DNA from: Notholithocarpus densiflorus | Taxonomy: Eukaryota; Streptophyta; Magnoliopsida; Fagales; Fagaceae | NCBI GenBank assembly: GCA_030021035.2 | Contig: JARYZH020000080.1 | Location: forward strand, 62,001 to 126,000 | Reading direction: 5' to 3' | DNA: 64,000 bases | Shown here: one piece after another, positions 1-10,998 of the stretch | Layout: every line of letters starts with the position of its first letter | Position numbering within the stretch: the stretch's first letter is position 1 | Notes under the pieces: generated by a model | Seen by the model: the letters and a program-made list of their open reading frames with translations, nothing else | What the model was told of the DNA's origin: nothing | Database searches by the model: none | Made by a program: the position numbers and the translations under genes

Positions 1-217
1 TGGTTTAGCTCTGTGCCCTTTATACAACTAGTGCTCGTCCCCCCAAGGTCTAAATTATGTCCTCGGAATCTTCATCAAGTAAGTTACCCCAATCTCTCTT
101 CAAGTCATGAGATCTCCGCCCTAGATCATTTTATGGGTTTTAGCTCCTCGGAAATAACCTTGATCACCTGTTTACCTGTTTTGGATCCTCGTCTCCCCCC
201 CCTCCCCCCACAACATG

Positions 218-259
<42 letters not shown>

Positions 260-1085
260 AAGCAAAAACTGAGAAAAAATCCAATTAAATCTTAAATTGG
301 AGTATAATTTTGTGTCATGTGTCTCATTCAATTTTCTTAATTTTGGGACAGCTATTTATTACATTGCAGAGTCCAATTTAATTTTCTTAATTTTTTTTGC
401 TAAACAAGTTATTAAGTGAGAAAGTCATAGAATCAAAATTAATAAACAGGAAAAAAATTACTATCATTGATTTGTTGTCCTCTATGTCCATACCTAGAAC
501 TTTACCCTCACCCTATAATCCCTAGAAAATCTAACAAGTGAGCTAGGTCCTCTCCCTCTCAGCAACTTTTGCACCTCCAAGACCCAAAGATTCTATCCTA
601 AACAAACTCAATCACTAGGGAAAGTGAAGATGGAGGAGGAGGAGCAAACTGAGATGGAGTAAAGCAAACAGAGAGAAAATGACTTTTTAAAGTGATTTAG
701 CTTTTACCAATCTCTCATAGAGGTCTGAAGTGGGAAGCATCAAGAGCCAATAATCTTCAATGGTTAAAGGTATTTCGTGCACCTTCACCCTATAGAAGGC
801 CAGGTCCAACATGTGTATTTTTTTAATAAAAAATCTATTTATTTATTTATTGTTTTAGCAATTGGGGTTCATTCTTTGTAGTTGTGACAACACTGCGTGA
901 CGCTCTTCGGAAGGTTTTTTTTTTTTAAATAGGTTGGTTTTGAAAGTTTTTATTTGAAAATCATGAGTTTTAAAAGATGTCAGCTGACACCACTTTTTTT
1001 TTTTTTTTTTTTTAAAGGAAACTAAAACGAAAAAATAAAAATTCTTTTAATTTGATTGCCTCAATTGATAAGAAAGGTGGTCTAA
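1..1085. other. AT-rich intergenic DNA with AT microsatellite
   Basis: No supportable gene. An alternating AT/GT microsatellite lies at about 221-260, and homopolymer A/T tracts recur (about 990-1012). The short open frame near the start runs into the microsatellite and has no recognisable domain. I see no repeat termini here. Confidence 0.6.
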
Positions 1086-1461
1086 GAGCATCCGTAGCAG
1101 ATGTTGCAAAAATTATGCCATTTTACCACATCAAAGACCTACTTTATTATTTTACCACATCATTTTACAACATCTCATTTATCAGATGTTTTATAATTCA
1201 ATTCTATACATTAAAATAATATTTACTACACATTAAAATATATTAAAATAATCTTTACTATACATTAAAATACAATAAAATAATAATTTTTAGTTTACCA
1301 CATCTGTCCGTACCGTTGCAAATTTGCAACAATACAGACATAAATGATATAATTTTACAACATATGCAATATCTTATGGGAAGCTGATTTTCCTGTTTGG
1401 TGTGGGATATATGCCAAATATTTAGCATTTGGCACATAGCCCACATCTACTGTGGATGCTC
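1086..1461. mobile_element. MITE with GAGCATCC termini (PIF/Harbinger-like)
   Basis: The left end reads GAGCATCCGTAGCAGATGT and the right end is its imperfect reverse complement, ACATCTACTGTGGATGCTC. They enclose about 340 bp of AT-rich non-coding DNA. Flanking trinucleotides are TAA/CTA-like, so the target duplication is ambiguous. Internal wording (TTTTACCACATC, TTGCAA) resembles the element at 35841-36848, which has a clean 3-bp TTA duplication. Non-autonomous; no transposase. Confidence 0.65.
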
Positions 1462-1680
1462 CTACGAATGATGAGTTTGGGGGCCAGATCTAATTACGTC
1501 ATGAGAATGTATGAGCACTTAAACTTGGTAAAGAAGAAAGAGATCGGCAACATTGAAATCTTCTTTTTAATTTTTATTTAACTTATTTTATATAATTGTT
1601 ATCAATAAAAAATGATAATACTCATTAAACTTCTTAATAAATTTACTTTAGAAAAAATTGCAGTCATTATCTAAAAATTA

Positions 1681-1845
1681 AGGGCCTGTTTGGTCTCTAA
1701 TTTCAAACTCACATTTTTATATTTTAAACAACATTATACATATTTTTACACACTTTTTCACCCACACGTATTTCAAAAAACTACAAAAATCTCATCTTAA
1801 ATTACAAAAATCTCATCTCAAATTACTCTACCAAATACTCCCTAA
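1681..1845. mobile_element. MITE, GGGCCTGTTTGGT family, copy 1
   Basis: The segment opens with GGGCCTGTTTGGT and closes near ACCAAATACTCCCT. It contains CACACTTTTTCACCCACACG, a phrase repeated almost exactly near 32820 and 49825. These three copies define a short non-coding family with terminal inverted repeats. Confidence 0.6.
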
Positions 1846-1859
1846 TAATTACAAATTTA

Positions 1860-2225
1860 GAAATAAAATAAAAACTCGTGTCAGCAATTAGTTTTTCTAA
1901 TATTGTGATATTTCTGACTTTGCTTCTACTTCTAGTTCCAAAAGATCGAAAGTTCCAGGTTAAAAGGGAGGTAATTGCACTTTGCACCCGGTGCACACCG
2001 GATCCAAATCCAACTAAAGATACGCAATTGCCGAGAAAACAGTAATTTGAATTCTTCATTTTTTGTCTTTTACTCCTACTTCACTTTCTCTTCCACGAAA
2101 TTCAAGAAGCTGTTGACTGACACTTGACACTACTCTTTTGCGACTCCGGACTCAATCGCTTTATTACCTTCCGATCCATTTCCTTATCAGCACACAGAAA
2201 CCGAGAAGAATTCGATGTTTACAGT
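1860..2225 (+). pseudogene. Relic upstream/leader region of RPW8/NRG1 copy A
   Basis: This stretch aligns by eye with 12790-13170 (copy B) and 52600-52920 (copy D). Shared phrases are CTTCTAGTTCC, TTCCAGG, CAATTGCCGAGAAAAC, CTCAATCGCTTTATTAC and TTTCCTTATCAGCACA. It is therefore the duplicated 5' region of the resistance-gene unit, cut off from its coding part by about 1.27 kb of inserted DNA (2226-3500). Confidence 0.65.
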
Positions 2226-3500
2226 TAAAGTGGAATAAATGCTAAAATGTTATTTTTAACAATTAAAACTACAAAAATTTATTCCATAAAAAATGCTATA
2301 TACTAAAAAATTTGACATCTTGCAACAATGAATTCTCATAAATAAGAACACATTGTAGCAATATATTATTATTTTTTATTAATTTATGTCTTTTTCTCTC
2401 TTTCGTACTTGTTTCCTTCTCTTCTCTCTTATCTCTCCTATCTCACTTCTCCTCTGTCACACCATCTCACCCCAGCTTCTTCCTCTCCCACTCACCATCT
2501 CAGCCAACTCTTTCATCATCTTCTTCCCTAAAAGCTCACAAGAAACACCCAAACATCCCAACAAATTACCCAAAAACTCTACAGTAAAAACCTCACAGAG
2601 ACCCTCAAATTAAACTCTATAAATCATACCCTAAACCCAAAAAAAATCCCACTGCAATCACATAGAGGCCCAACCAAAAAACCAAAAAATCAGCATGGAA
2701 AAATACCCAAAACCTCACTAAAAATACCTAGAAAATACAAAAAACAAAACAAAACAAACAAACAAACAAACAAAGACAGAAAAACGGCTTCCAAAACCCA
2801 GAAAATCAATTCCAAAACTCCTTCTACACACCACCAAAAATAGCCCCAAAATCCAGCAACAAACCACTGAAAAACCCTCAAAATCTCATTGCAAATCTAC
2901 TACTGAGATCATGTGTGGTGGTTGGCGTTGGCATTGGCTGGGTTTCGTGGTGGAACAGGGAGGCTTTACCTCATTTGGATCAAAAGGATCGAAGTCTAGG
3001 GAGAGATAGGCTCAGATTGGGTTTGAATTTGGAGATAGAGCAGAGAATGAGGTTGTTAAGTGTTATGGTTGGAGGTGATGAGCTTGAAAAGCTCCAACAA
3101 TGGAGGTTTAAAAGGAGAGCTCAGTTTTTGAAAGAGAGCTTGAAGGGATGAAAAGGGTTTTAGGTCGAGAATATGGAGAGGGTGAGACTTAGGGTCGAAC
3201 CACTGTGGAGTGGTGGCATTGATGTTCAGAGACGGAGCTTGGTGGTCAGCCATGGAGCACGGGTTTGAGAGCAAAAGATCAGAGAGAGGGAGAAGGTTCT
3301 AGATCTGTTTGGTTGAGACAAAAGGAGAGTGAGACAGAATAAAAAATAGTAAAGAAAGAATATTTAAATAAAATGGTAAAAAAACAAATAGAAGTTTTGA
3401 TATTAGGTGTATCGTAAAGTGATGTGTTAAATACTATAAAGTTGATTTTTTAGATAGTAAATGCTAAAATTTTAAAAACCCTTGATGTGAATACTCTAAG
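2226..3500. mobile_element. Insertion in copy-A leader, probable DNA transposon with host-like sequence
   Basis: Copies B, C and D run directly from the leader into TTTAGCTTTGC...TTTCAG, but copy A is interrupted here. The right edge, read on the - strand, is TTAGAGTATTCACATCAAGG, like other GAGCAT...CATCA elements in the window. The left terminus is degraded and I could not find a target duplication. GC-richer DNA at 2900-3290 holds short open frames on both strands (2915-3151 +, 3056-3274 -) without recognisable domains. It may be captured gene sequence. Confidence 0.45.
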
Positions 3501-3665
3501 TTAATTTAGCTTTGTCAATTTCAGGTTTCACTGCTTGTTTAGTTTACCACTGTATTGCTTTGCCAGTTTGCATTTTGCATATGGTTGGGTAGATTGAAAT
3601 CTTTGTTTCTCAATTGGGTTTCGAAATACCATATTGGACATATATAGAATCTTGGAAGAAAAGTT

Positions 3666-4445
3666 ATGGCAGAAACACTTGTAGGAGGGGCGGCTCTTAG
3701 GGCAACATTTGGAGAGGTCTTTGCGGTGTTACGTGACACAATTAAGGATGTGGTACACAAAGTTCGTATGTTCAAACCCATTCTTAAACACCTTGAATCC
3801 ACGTTAAATCGTTTGACGTTAATGGTCAACCAAATAAGAGAATTAGGCAAACAATTTGATCTCCTAGAAGAGGAAACAAAGAGATTGATGGAACAGATGG
3901 AAGAAGGAGAAAAGCTGGTTCGCAAATGCTTGAAAATCCGGTGGTGGAACAACTATTTCAAAGCATCTTACTCCACCAAACTTTAAGAGTTAGATGAAGA
4001 AATCACCAGATTCTATCAGGTTGATTTGCAAGTATATGCCACAAGGAATGGGTTGATCACTTTGGAAAAGGTAAATCATATTGCAGACGGTGTTGATTGA
4101 TTCATTAATAGGGACAAAGACCGAAGGTCTAGTGAACGGTGGCCTTAACTATAACGATCCCGAGCCCCTTGCCCTACACAAAACTCCCCTCGCTTCTTCT
4201 AGTAGGTCAATATTTGCCTCACTATTCTCCTGTTTCGATTACACACGTAAGGATAGAAGTGAACCACTCAGCCCATAATCTTGTTCATCACGCCTACATG
4301 GTTGATGACGAGGTGGTATGAATGGAGGAGGCTCCTCCATGTATTGCTGCTATCATGCTACGCGAATTTGAAATTTCAGGTAAAGCCCAGACTTACCCAA
4401 CTAGGGCTTTAATTCAAATAATCCTTCATGGTTAGAAGGTTGTCT
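3666..4445 (+). pseudogene. RPW8-domain pseudogene (copy A)
   Basis: The frame begins MAETLVGGAALRATFGEVFA and follows the RPW8 (CC-R) domain of the two intact genes at 23815 and 53247. It ends at an in-frame TAA (3984-3986) where the sibling copies read KLKEL. Homology continues in frame past the stop (ELDEEI, RFYQVDLQV), then a second stop and a small deletion follow near 4098. The tail is not the NB-ARC of NRG1 but a segment shared with copy B (PHKTPLASSSRSIFA, LFSC) at 4170-4245. No P-loop is present. Flanking sequence to about 4445 also matches copy B. A stand-alone RPW8 gene, now dead, is the simplest reading. Confidence 0.85.
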
Positions 4446-5050
4446 TATTGTTTTTTTCTTTTAGGTAAGAGCTAGGGCATACTCTCTATTGCACAAAAAG
4501 TACAAACACTCACTTTTTAAGCACACAAAAATAAGTGTGTGTACTTTGTTGTGTGCAACAGTATGTGTAAGATAAACACCCCTCTTTACTTTTTACTCTT
4601 TGATGATGCGTATTGCTTCTAGTTGTAAGAATTTTGTTTTAAATGATTAATTGATGATATTTCCATTAAAAGAAAAGGTTTCATTAGTAGTTAGCAAAAT
4701 GTTAAATATCTTTAATTTGTTAAATACTACAATTTGTAATATATGTGTCTATGTAAAATAAATAAATAGCTAAACTAAAAAAGGTTGAGCTTTTTTGGTC
4801 TAATTTAGTTAAGAATATGTATAACTTGGATGTGAATGCTATCCCTTTTTTGTGGAATAATATTATAGTTCTTGGTTACTCGGCAAAATAATTGACCAGT
4901 GTTCGGGGGCCTTTTTCTGATGCCCAGCCACGTGTGGTCCACTGGAGGGATAATCTTACTAGGCCCGGGTTCTTTTTGGGGAGTTCCATCCAGAACTCAA
5001 CATTGGGCCATGTGGTCCAACGGTTACCAACGTATTTTTTTTTAAGCCTA
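4446..5050. other. Intergenic, no gene seen
   Basis: AT-rich DNA. A GC-richer patch at 4895-5030 (GTTCGGGGGCC, TAGGCCCGGG) looks like transposon debris, but I found no partner end. Nothing coding. Confidence 0.5.
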
Positions 5051-5084
5051 TAAAATCATTAAAGCCAAAGTCTAAGAATCGCAA

Positions 5085-5545
5085 TAATGGTTGAGTAAAT
5101 ATGTAATATGTGTTTGATATGGTAGTTTTGATTAGTCGTTGTAATAACAGTTGAAATAAAGTAGTATTTATTTAGAGGTAAAGTATTAATGTACTCAATG
5201 ATGTAAATTTAAAGATATGGAAGCAAAGTCACTTATCTTTGTATGGTTTATAGCCCAGCTGTATAGCATCAGTGAGCTGATAGGATTCCAGCAGAATGCT
5301 AGAAGTAAAGGCTAGTTTATCATGCATTTAAATGAATTTAAGCCTTAGTTAATAGTTGTAATGGTAGTTGGAATAAAGTAATATATATTTAAATGTGAAG
5401 TAATCATATACTCAATAATGTAAATTTAAAGATAAGGAAGCAAGGTCACTTATCTCTTATGGTTTGCAGCCAAGCTGTACAGCTTCTATGAGCTGATGGG
5501 ATTCCAGCAGAATGACCCCAACGGTAGAGGGGCAGTTTGCCATGA
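5085..5545. repeat. Direct repeat pair of about 190-210 bp
   Basis: The phrase starting GTAATAACAGTTGAAATAAA (5140) and running through AAGTCACTTATC and GATTCCAGCAGAATG is repeated from 5355 (GTAATGGTAGTTGGAATAAA) with about 85-90% visual identity. Both copies carry CAGCTGTA and GAGCTGAT. It may be part of a degraded non-autonomous retroelement covering 5.05-8.13 kb. Confidence 0.6.
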
Positions 5546-5693
5546 TAACTTCTAGATTGAGGGGGGAAAATGGGTGAAACTAGAAGGAGAGAGAGTATGT
5601 CCAACTGTGTGTAGAAGCCTCTTATCATGCACTTAAATAAGTTTCCCCTTTGACAATGCTCTTTTAATTGTTGTGAAGTCATGAATAGAGTTG

Positions 5694-5935
5694 TCTTCCA
5701 TGAGAAGGGCTTTTGTATAGAGTATATGTGCCTTCTAAGAGAAGGGATTTATGTAAGAAGTAGTTGTGCCTTCTAAGAGAAGGGCTTTTGTAAGAAGTAG
5801 TTGTGCCTTGTAAGAGAAGGGCTTTGATATAAGATCTTGGTGCCTTCTAGGAGAAGGACTTTAGTAATAGAAGTTCATGCCTTCCATGAGAAGGGCTTTT
5901 AGTATGAGTGTTTGGCATCTCTTGAGAAGTGTGGA
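5694..5935. repeat. Imperfect ~37-bp tandem repeat, about six units
   Basis: Successive units read CTTCCATGAGAAGGGCTTTT, CTTCTAAGAGAAGGGATTTA, CTTCTAAGAGAAGGGCTTTT, CTTGTAAGAGAAGGGCTTTG, CTTCTAGGAGAAGGACTTTA and CTTCCATGAGAAGGGCTTTT, each followed by a variable AT-rich half. No open frame spans the array. It is a minisatellite within the repeat-rich 5-8 kb block. Confidence 0.75.
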
Positions 5936-8860
5936 GATGGTAAAGACATATATGTTTTGTGGGATGTAGCATTTGTAATATATATGATATATGAAGTATG
6001 AGAAATATGGAGGTTAAAAGATAGTAAAAATGTGAGATTATAACTGCTAGAGAAGTTGTAGAGATTGCTTTCCAAAAGGAAATATTTTGTAAGAGAAGAG
6101 TATGGAGATGTGTTTATGGGCAGCAAGATAGTAGAATTTCAGAGTGAGGGAGTATGAGATAATGAGTATATGAGAGTAATAGTATTGTAGTGTGTTTAGC
6201 AAAGCTGCTGAGATTGTATGAGAGCTTATGAAGGCATTTATGAGCTAAGGGCTGAAGAGTTTAGTTCCTAATTTGGAAACTAAAAAACTCAAAAGCTTAG
6301 AACTTCATTAAGAGTTTCAAAAAATTATTAGAGGAAGAAAGAATGGGGAAGTGTATGTGAGAGTTGTTTTCCATTGGTGTTTTCTCTTGAGTTCTTGATC
6401 AAGGGTTCCATTTAGCTGAGTTTAAAGGGGTATTTTAGTAAAGAATATCAGCCAAAATCTATCCCAAACAATAATGAATCTTCAGAAAATCCATCTTAAG
6501 ATTTGGCCAAAAATGGTATGTTTAGCTTTAAGATATTCTTGCTATTTCGGGTAAGAGTTGCTGGGGAAAAAGTAACAGAAAAGAAAGGTATTTTAGCAAG
6601 AGAAAGTTAGTTTCAATAGTTGGTTTTGGTTTTAGCCAAATATGGAAAAATCAGTGATGTTCAGGCTGCTGGGTCAGCTGTCACAGCTGTTCTGAAAAGG
6701 CTATTCCAGCTGTCAGGAAAAATTGTGACAACTATCATGAAAAAGCTGTCCCAGCTGTTAGGAAAAGCTATGACAGCTATCATGGAAAAGCTGTCCCAGC
6801 TATCAGGAAAAGCTGTTTGCTATGGGCAGAAGCCAATGAGGTCAGATGGGTGCTTTCAGACCACTGGAGTTGACATTCAGCATTTATTGGATGGATTTGG
6901 CTGAAAAATGGTAAGATCTCTTTGAAGGGTATCTTGCTATTTTGGGTATAACAGCTGGTTGCTGGGGTTTCAGCATTAAATGGCTGATGATATCACTTCC
7001 AGCCAGGTGTCAAATGCTGAATGCACTGCTGGGATTCAGCTGGAAATGTTTCCCTTTCGGGTGTTTGTGTTTTTTGGTGCAAGGTTCCATTACAACACAT
7101 TTCTAGTAAGTAATAGAAGGATTGGTTGAAAGCTAAGGAAGCTTTAGAGATTTGGTCAAGGTCTCATTATGTTGTGACATAATCTTGGTGAGTAAGAAGA
7201 GTATTTAATGCTCTGCTCTGGCAGCTGGTAGAGAAATATATGGTCTGATTGTGGCAGATAACAGATGGGTATGAGAGATATCATGAATATTTTGTATAGA
7301 GAGAGATAAAAGATAGCCAATCAGATTAGACCATGTGTTTGAGTTGGATTTTAGCTGAAAGTAGTAATGAGATTTATGTAGAATAATATAATGAAGTTTC
7401 TAAATTTGTATAGCAACAGTTGGGGATTGAATGAACAGTTATCTTCCCAACAATTAGATGGCTGGAGATATTGAGTATTTGTCACATGATGAATATTAAG
7501 CTTTAGGAAAAGAGCAACAGGGAATTTTATCATTTAAAGTGTTATGTGATAAGAGATGCTTACCATATGTTACCCGCTACACACGGACTCGTCAAAGTTT
7601 AGAGAGTTGGAAAAGACATGCCAAGCAACATGTTTCTTTTTTCAACTTTAAATCGCTGGAGCTTTACTGAACATACCTCTTGGCCCTCCAAACCACGACT
7701 CCCAAAGTTTCCTCCAAAAGAGACTTATGAGCTTGGGTCATAAGCCGAAGATGAGATGACGTACCTCGGGTTTTGTTGTTATTTTGTGTAAATATGGGCT
7801 CTTGTTGAGGAAGCCGCTTGCCATGAGTGTAAGAGAGGTAATATGGGCCGTGAGCTTTGATTCATTGCTTAAGCCCAATCCATATGTTGATGTTGATAAT
7901 GTCGTGGGGTTATGATCCCAATTGATGAAGAGGAAATGTGGGCCATGAATCCACCTCTTGAACTAAGGATCTTGCGGGCCATGTGAGCCCAATCCATGTA
8001 ATTAAATGAGATATGAGCTTATTTTGAGCTTTAAATAGATTTACCAAAAAAAAACCAATAATGTGTTGATGTGGCATGGGGTGCCAATGAAGTAATGTCA
8101 CGTGGGCCGAAAAAACAGTCCTCAACAACCAGTATGACTAAAGATACAAATGAATCAATATACCTACTCATGCAAAGCGCATAATTCTTTAGAATTAGAT
8201 TTTCTTGTGCATAAATTAAGTAGACTTAAAACCCTATACAACTGATATCATTTAGAAAAAAGAGTCAATAGTCAACACAATTCATAACTTGCACGCTAAG
8301 CATATTATTGAAATAAAAGATTTATTTCAATTTCAAGAACACAGTGGGTAAATCGAATTGAAGGAAGAGAGAGAGTATGACCTATTTTATATTTTAAAGA
8401 TTATGTAGAAGATCTCTTAAGTTTTTTTAGTATCTTATAAATCTTTTGATGACTGTCTGAATCATTATCATTTCATAAAAAAAAAAAAGTAAAGTACAAT
8501 ATATTATTTATATCATAACAAATTTACTCCAAAATAAATTACATTAGGTGCAACTTGATGATAACATTATTATATGCATACAATTTTATATTTATATATA
8601 TATATATAAAAATTGAATGATGGCATCTATCTCATGTAATCTATAATCAATTCAAAAAAATTGGACTTATTCATAAAAAGATAAAACAAAACAAAAAAAG
8701 AAAAAGAAAAAAAAGAAATCCAACTTATTCTATAGAGAAAAAGACTACAAGAAGTCAGGTATAAAGTAATTGTAAATAAAGATTTATGTGCACGCACATA
8801 CACACATATATATATACACACGGAGGAAAAACTATATCAGAATCTCCGTTCCTGCTTTAA
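5936..8860. other. Repeat-derived non-coding block
   Basis: Apart from the CAGCTG array, no gene is visible. Segments such as GTGGGCCATGAATCC and GGGCCATGTGAGCCCAATCC at 7800-8120 have the GC-patchy look of retrotransposon LTR or untranslated DNA, but I could not pair two LTRs. An AT microsatellite is at 8595-8608 and an ACATATATATA tract at 8800-8820. Confidence 0.4.
6655..6830 (+). repeat. CAGCTGT-rich ~50-bp tandem repeat
   Basis: Three to four units of roughly 48-51 bp carry AAAAGCTGTCCCAGCTGT and GGAAAAGCTATGACAGCT. An open frame crosses the array (6620-6904), and its product repeats KKLSQLLGKAMTAIM-type units. It starts without context and has no known domain, so I treat it as a repeat rather than a gene. 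Palindromic CAGCTG hexamers are dense. Confidence 0.6.
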
Positions 8861-8865
8861 AACGA

Positions 8866-9000
8866 TGAAGTTCACAAGGAATGGGTTGAAGACTTTACAA
8901 AAGGACAATCATATTGTGAAGAGAGTTGATTCGTTAAGGGAAAGGGTGGAGCCATGGGGGGCAACCAAAGCCCCAATGAATAGTGGCTAACTATAACATG
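8866..9000 (+). pseudogene. RPW8 gene tail fragment (copy A2)
   Basis: The segment TTCACAAGGAATGGGTTGAA followed by AATCATATTGTGAAGAGAG and TTGATTCGTTAAGG matches copy B at 19209-19280. It then diverges, with the frame reading a degraded version of the RPW8-only tail and a stop near 8987. It begins abruptly, with no RPW8 N-terminus nearby. It is an independent copy, because copy A holds the same segment at 4040-4090. Confidence 0.75.
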
Positions 9001-9114
9001 AAAAGTGTAACATGGATTATAATTTAGGATGATAACTGTGCATTCTAAAAATTTATGGTGCAAAGTGTAATTTGAAATTATAGTTTAGGATGAAAAAGTG
9101 CGATCATCCCTTCA

Positions 9115-9470
9115 AAAAATTCTTTGGATGCAAACTAGATAGTACACAACTTGCTTTTGAAAGACATGGGGCACAAAATGCAGTGTGTACCAATAACAAA
9201 ACTAAACAAATCCCTCAATATCAAATCAAGCAACAGAATAGAAAATTATAAGTAATCTAATAATCAACGTCTTAACCATTGCATGGGAGCTCTTTGAACC
9301 CTACATGAGCCAGGATTTTGAGCCTCAAACCATTCAGTCCATTCTTTGCGCTCTCTCTCTCCCAGTCTGAAGATTTTGATTCATTCTGAGATGCATGCAG
9401 TATCTTTGCTCATGCACTCCCCAAGAAAGCTCTGTAGGTATGGACTATAAATTATGGGAGTAACCAACAT
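9115..9470 (+). pseudogene. NRG1 3'-flank relic (copy A2)
   Basis: Phrases TTTGGATGCAAACTAGATAG, TACACAACTTGCTTTTGAA, GAGCCAGGATTTTGAGCC, CTTTGCTCATGCACTC and CTCTGTAGGTATGGAC correspond in order to the 3' flank of the intact NRG1 gene at 57150-57425. The NB-ARC and LRR exons that should precede this flank are missing. Confidence 0.75.
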
Positions 9471-9599
9471 TAAATATATTTTTAGCAATAATTATAATAA
9501 TAAAAAATTTTAAAAAGAGGGGATAGGCAGTTGCCGCAGTTCAATTTATTAACTACAGTTTAACCAAAAAAAAATTTATTAACTACAGTAACTTCTTGA

Positions 9600-10076
9600 T
9601 ACTGATAATTTAGTCCTCAAGTTTCATTTTCCCCCATTGCGTGAAAGAGTCATTGCAAGCCTCCTGGCCGGTGAGCCTTCTTTCATTCACAAAAAATGAT
9701 AAAAGAAATATAAAAACTGCACTGCCAAATTTGAGTGGAAATTGTAAGGCATTATACAGGGTATACTTCCTTGTATTTTAATCCTCTACAACCACTTCTA
9801 TAAAGCTTGAAAGATCGAATTCCTCCACAGAAATATGAAAAGCTGCATCTATGAACACTAATCCAAGGACCACGACTGAGTCTAACATGATGCACGTACC
9901 TAAGGTCTCATCTATTCTAAATTTCTAATCTACCTGACACACTACACACTCTCTTAGTTAGATCTTGACCAGCCATGTCCCCAAAGAACTAAAGTATTTT
10001 GCAGAAGCAGTCTGTTTTGAATTCCAGATAAATTGAGATCACAGATTCACAATGCATAGACTACTCTTTGTCGTCT
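9600..10076 (-). pseudogene. SnRK2 3'-end relic (copy A2)
   Basis: Collinear with 58198-58715 on the intact locus. Shared phrases include CTGCACTGCCAAAT, AAAGCTTGAAAGAT, GCATCTATGAACA, TAACATGATGCAC and CCCCAAAGAACTA. On the - strand the last codons still read Val-Tyr-Ala-Leu-stop (GTCTATGCATTGTGA, about 10059-10073), exactly the C-terminus of the kinase. Upstream kinase exons are absent. It is the 3' UTR and last codons of a lost SnRK2 copy. Confidence 0.8.
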
Positions 10077-10142
10077 CTGTTTTTTTCTTAAGAAATCCAA
10101 AATAGGGAATGAAAGTGTATTGCATCATGATTGTACCAAAGC

Positions 10143-10159
10143 ACCCCCCCCCCCCCCCC
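10143..10159. repeat. Poly-C tract
   Basis: A run of about 17 C residues, conspicuous in an AT-rich context. Such tracts are prone to assembly error. Confidence 0.8.
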
Positions 10160-10502
10160 ACCCATGGTATGATATTTATTTGATGATACTATGCAGCAAA
10201 CTGTAGGGACCATAAATTGGCAGATGGGAAACTTATACCCATCTTTCATGCTATTATCTGCTAGTAACTTTACACTTCCAAATGCATCCCATCCAGAAGA
10301 AGCAATCTCAACTCATCTGTGCTTTCTTCCAATGCAAACACACATCTACATATGGTAACTCTGAGTTGACTTGAGAGTAATAAATACATAATAGAACTTG
10401 TCAGTTGACATTTGTTCTTAAATCTCAGTTGCTGAAAATGTCAGGTATCTTTCACTATTTGTTCTGACCCTTCTTGCCCTCCTTCTTTGGCCTACAAGTG
10501 GC

Positions 10503-10709
10503 TTGAGTGTTTGGAATCATTGTAGCAATTTAATAGCAAGTTGCAACATTTTTGGAGGTGGAACAAAGGAGAAAAATGAAGATGAGAACTGCGAATATGA
10601 AATGATTTGGGATGCAGAAGGATCGATGCATCTTGTGAAGAAACCTTTGAATGCCCCAATTGCTAATTTAAGTGAAAGGGGTTTGGTAGAAAGGTGCTTT
10701 CTGCTCTAA
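10503..10709 (+). CDS. Unrecognised small ORF (68 aa)
   Basis: A 68-codon frame, less AT-rich than its surroundings, encodes an acidic and polar middle (GGTKEKNEDENCEYEMIW) and DAEGSMHLVKKPLNAP. I do not recognise the family. It lies between the SnRK2 relic and the PPR scrap of copy A2, and I did not see it in copies C or D. It could be an exon of a captured or decayed gene: a pyrimidine tract precedes it (CTTCTTTGGCCTACAAG), but no partner exon is evident. Confidence 0.25.
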   Translation: MSVWNHCSNLIASCNIFGGGTKEKNEDENCEYEMIWDAEGSMHLVKKPLNAPIANLSERGLVERCFLL

Positions 10710-10892
10710 TTTCTTATTATTTTTGGTAGAAATATATATTGCACATGGTAGCACTCAAATTATGTCATTTGATTGTATGTTATAAAGGATCTATAGTGCC
10801 CGTTTGGCTTTATGGTAGAAAGTAGAGCTTTAATTGAAAAGCACTGTGGTGTTTTGAGTGTTTGTCAATTTAAAGTGAATAGTGCATTTAAG

Positions 10893-10998
10893 TTTTTGGC
10901 ATCCCTTTAAATACCTATTTTGCATTCTCAATACTACCACACTTTGAATGCATATGAGCAAGAGCACTTGCCATAAATGAAAAGGCATAAACTTTTAA
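10893..10998 (-). pseudogene. PPR gene scrap (copy A2)
   Basis: On the - strand the frame reads MASALAHMHSKCGSIENAK, then a stop, then VFKGMP. This is a pentatricopeptide-repeat signature (usual form: MYSKCGSIENA-x-x-VF-x-x-MP). The DNA matches 20160-20255 and 30268-30365. Only about 100 bp survives. Confidence 0.75.

Noticed and set aside
13..288. 91-codon frame at the window start
   Set aside because: Its second half is an AT microsatellite and no homology or splice context is visible.
6620..6904. 94-residue repetitive protein
   Set aside because: The frame is a consequence of a ~50-bp tandem repeat whose unit is close to a multiple of three.
7640..8125. Possible LTR
   Set aside because: Composition looks LTR-like, but I found no second copy, primer-binding site or target duplication in the window.
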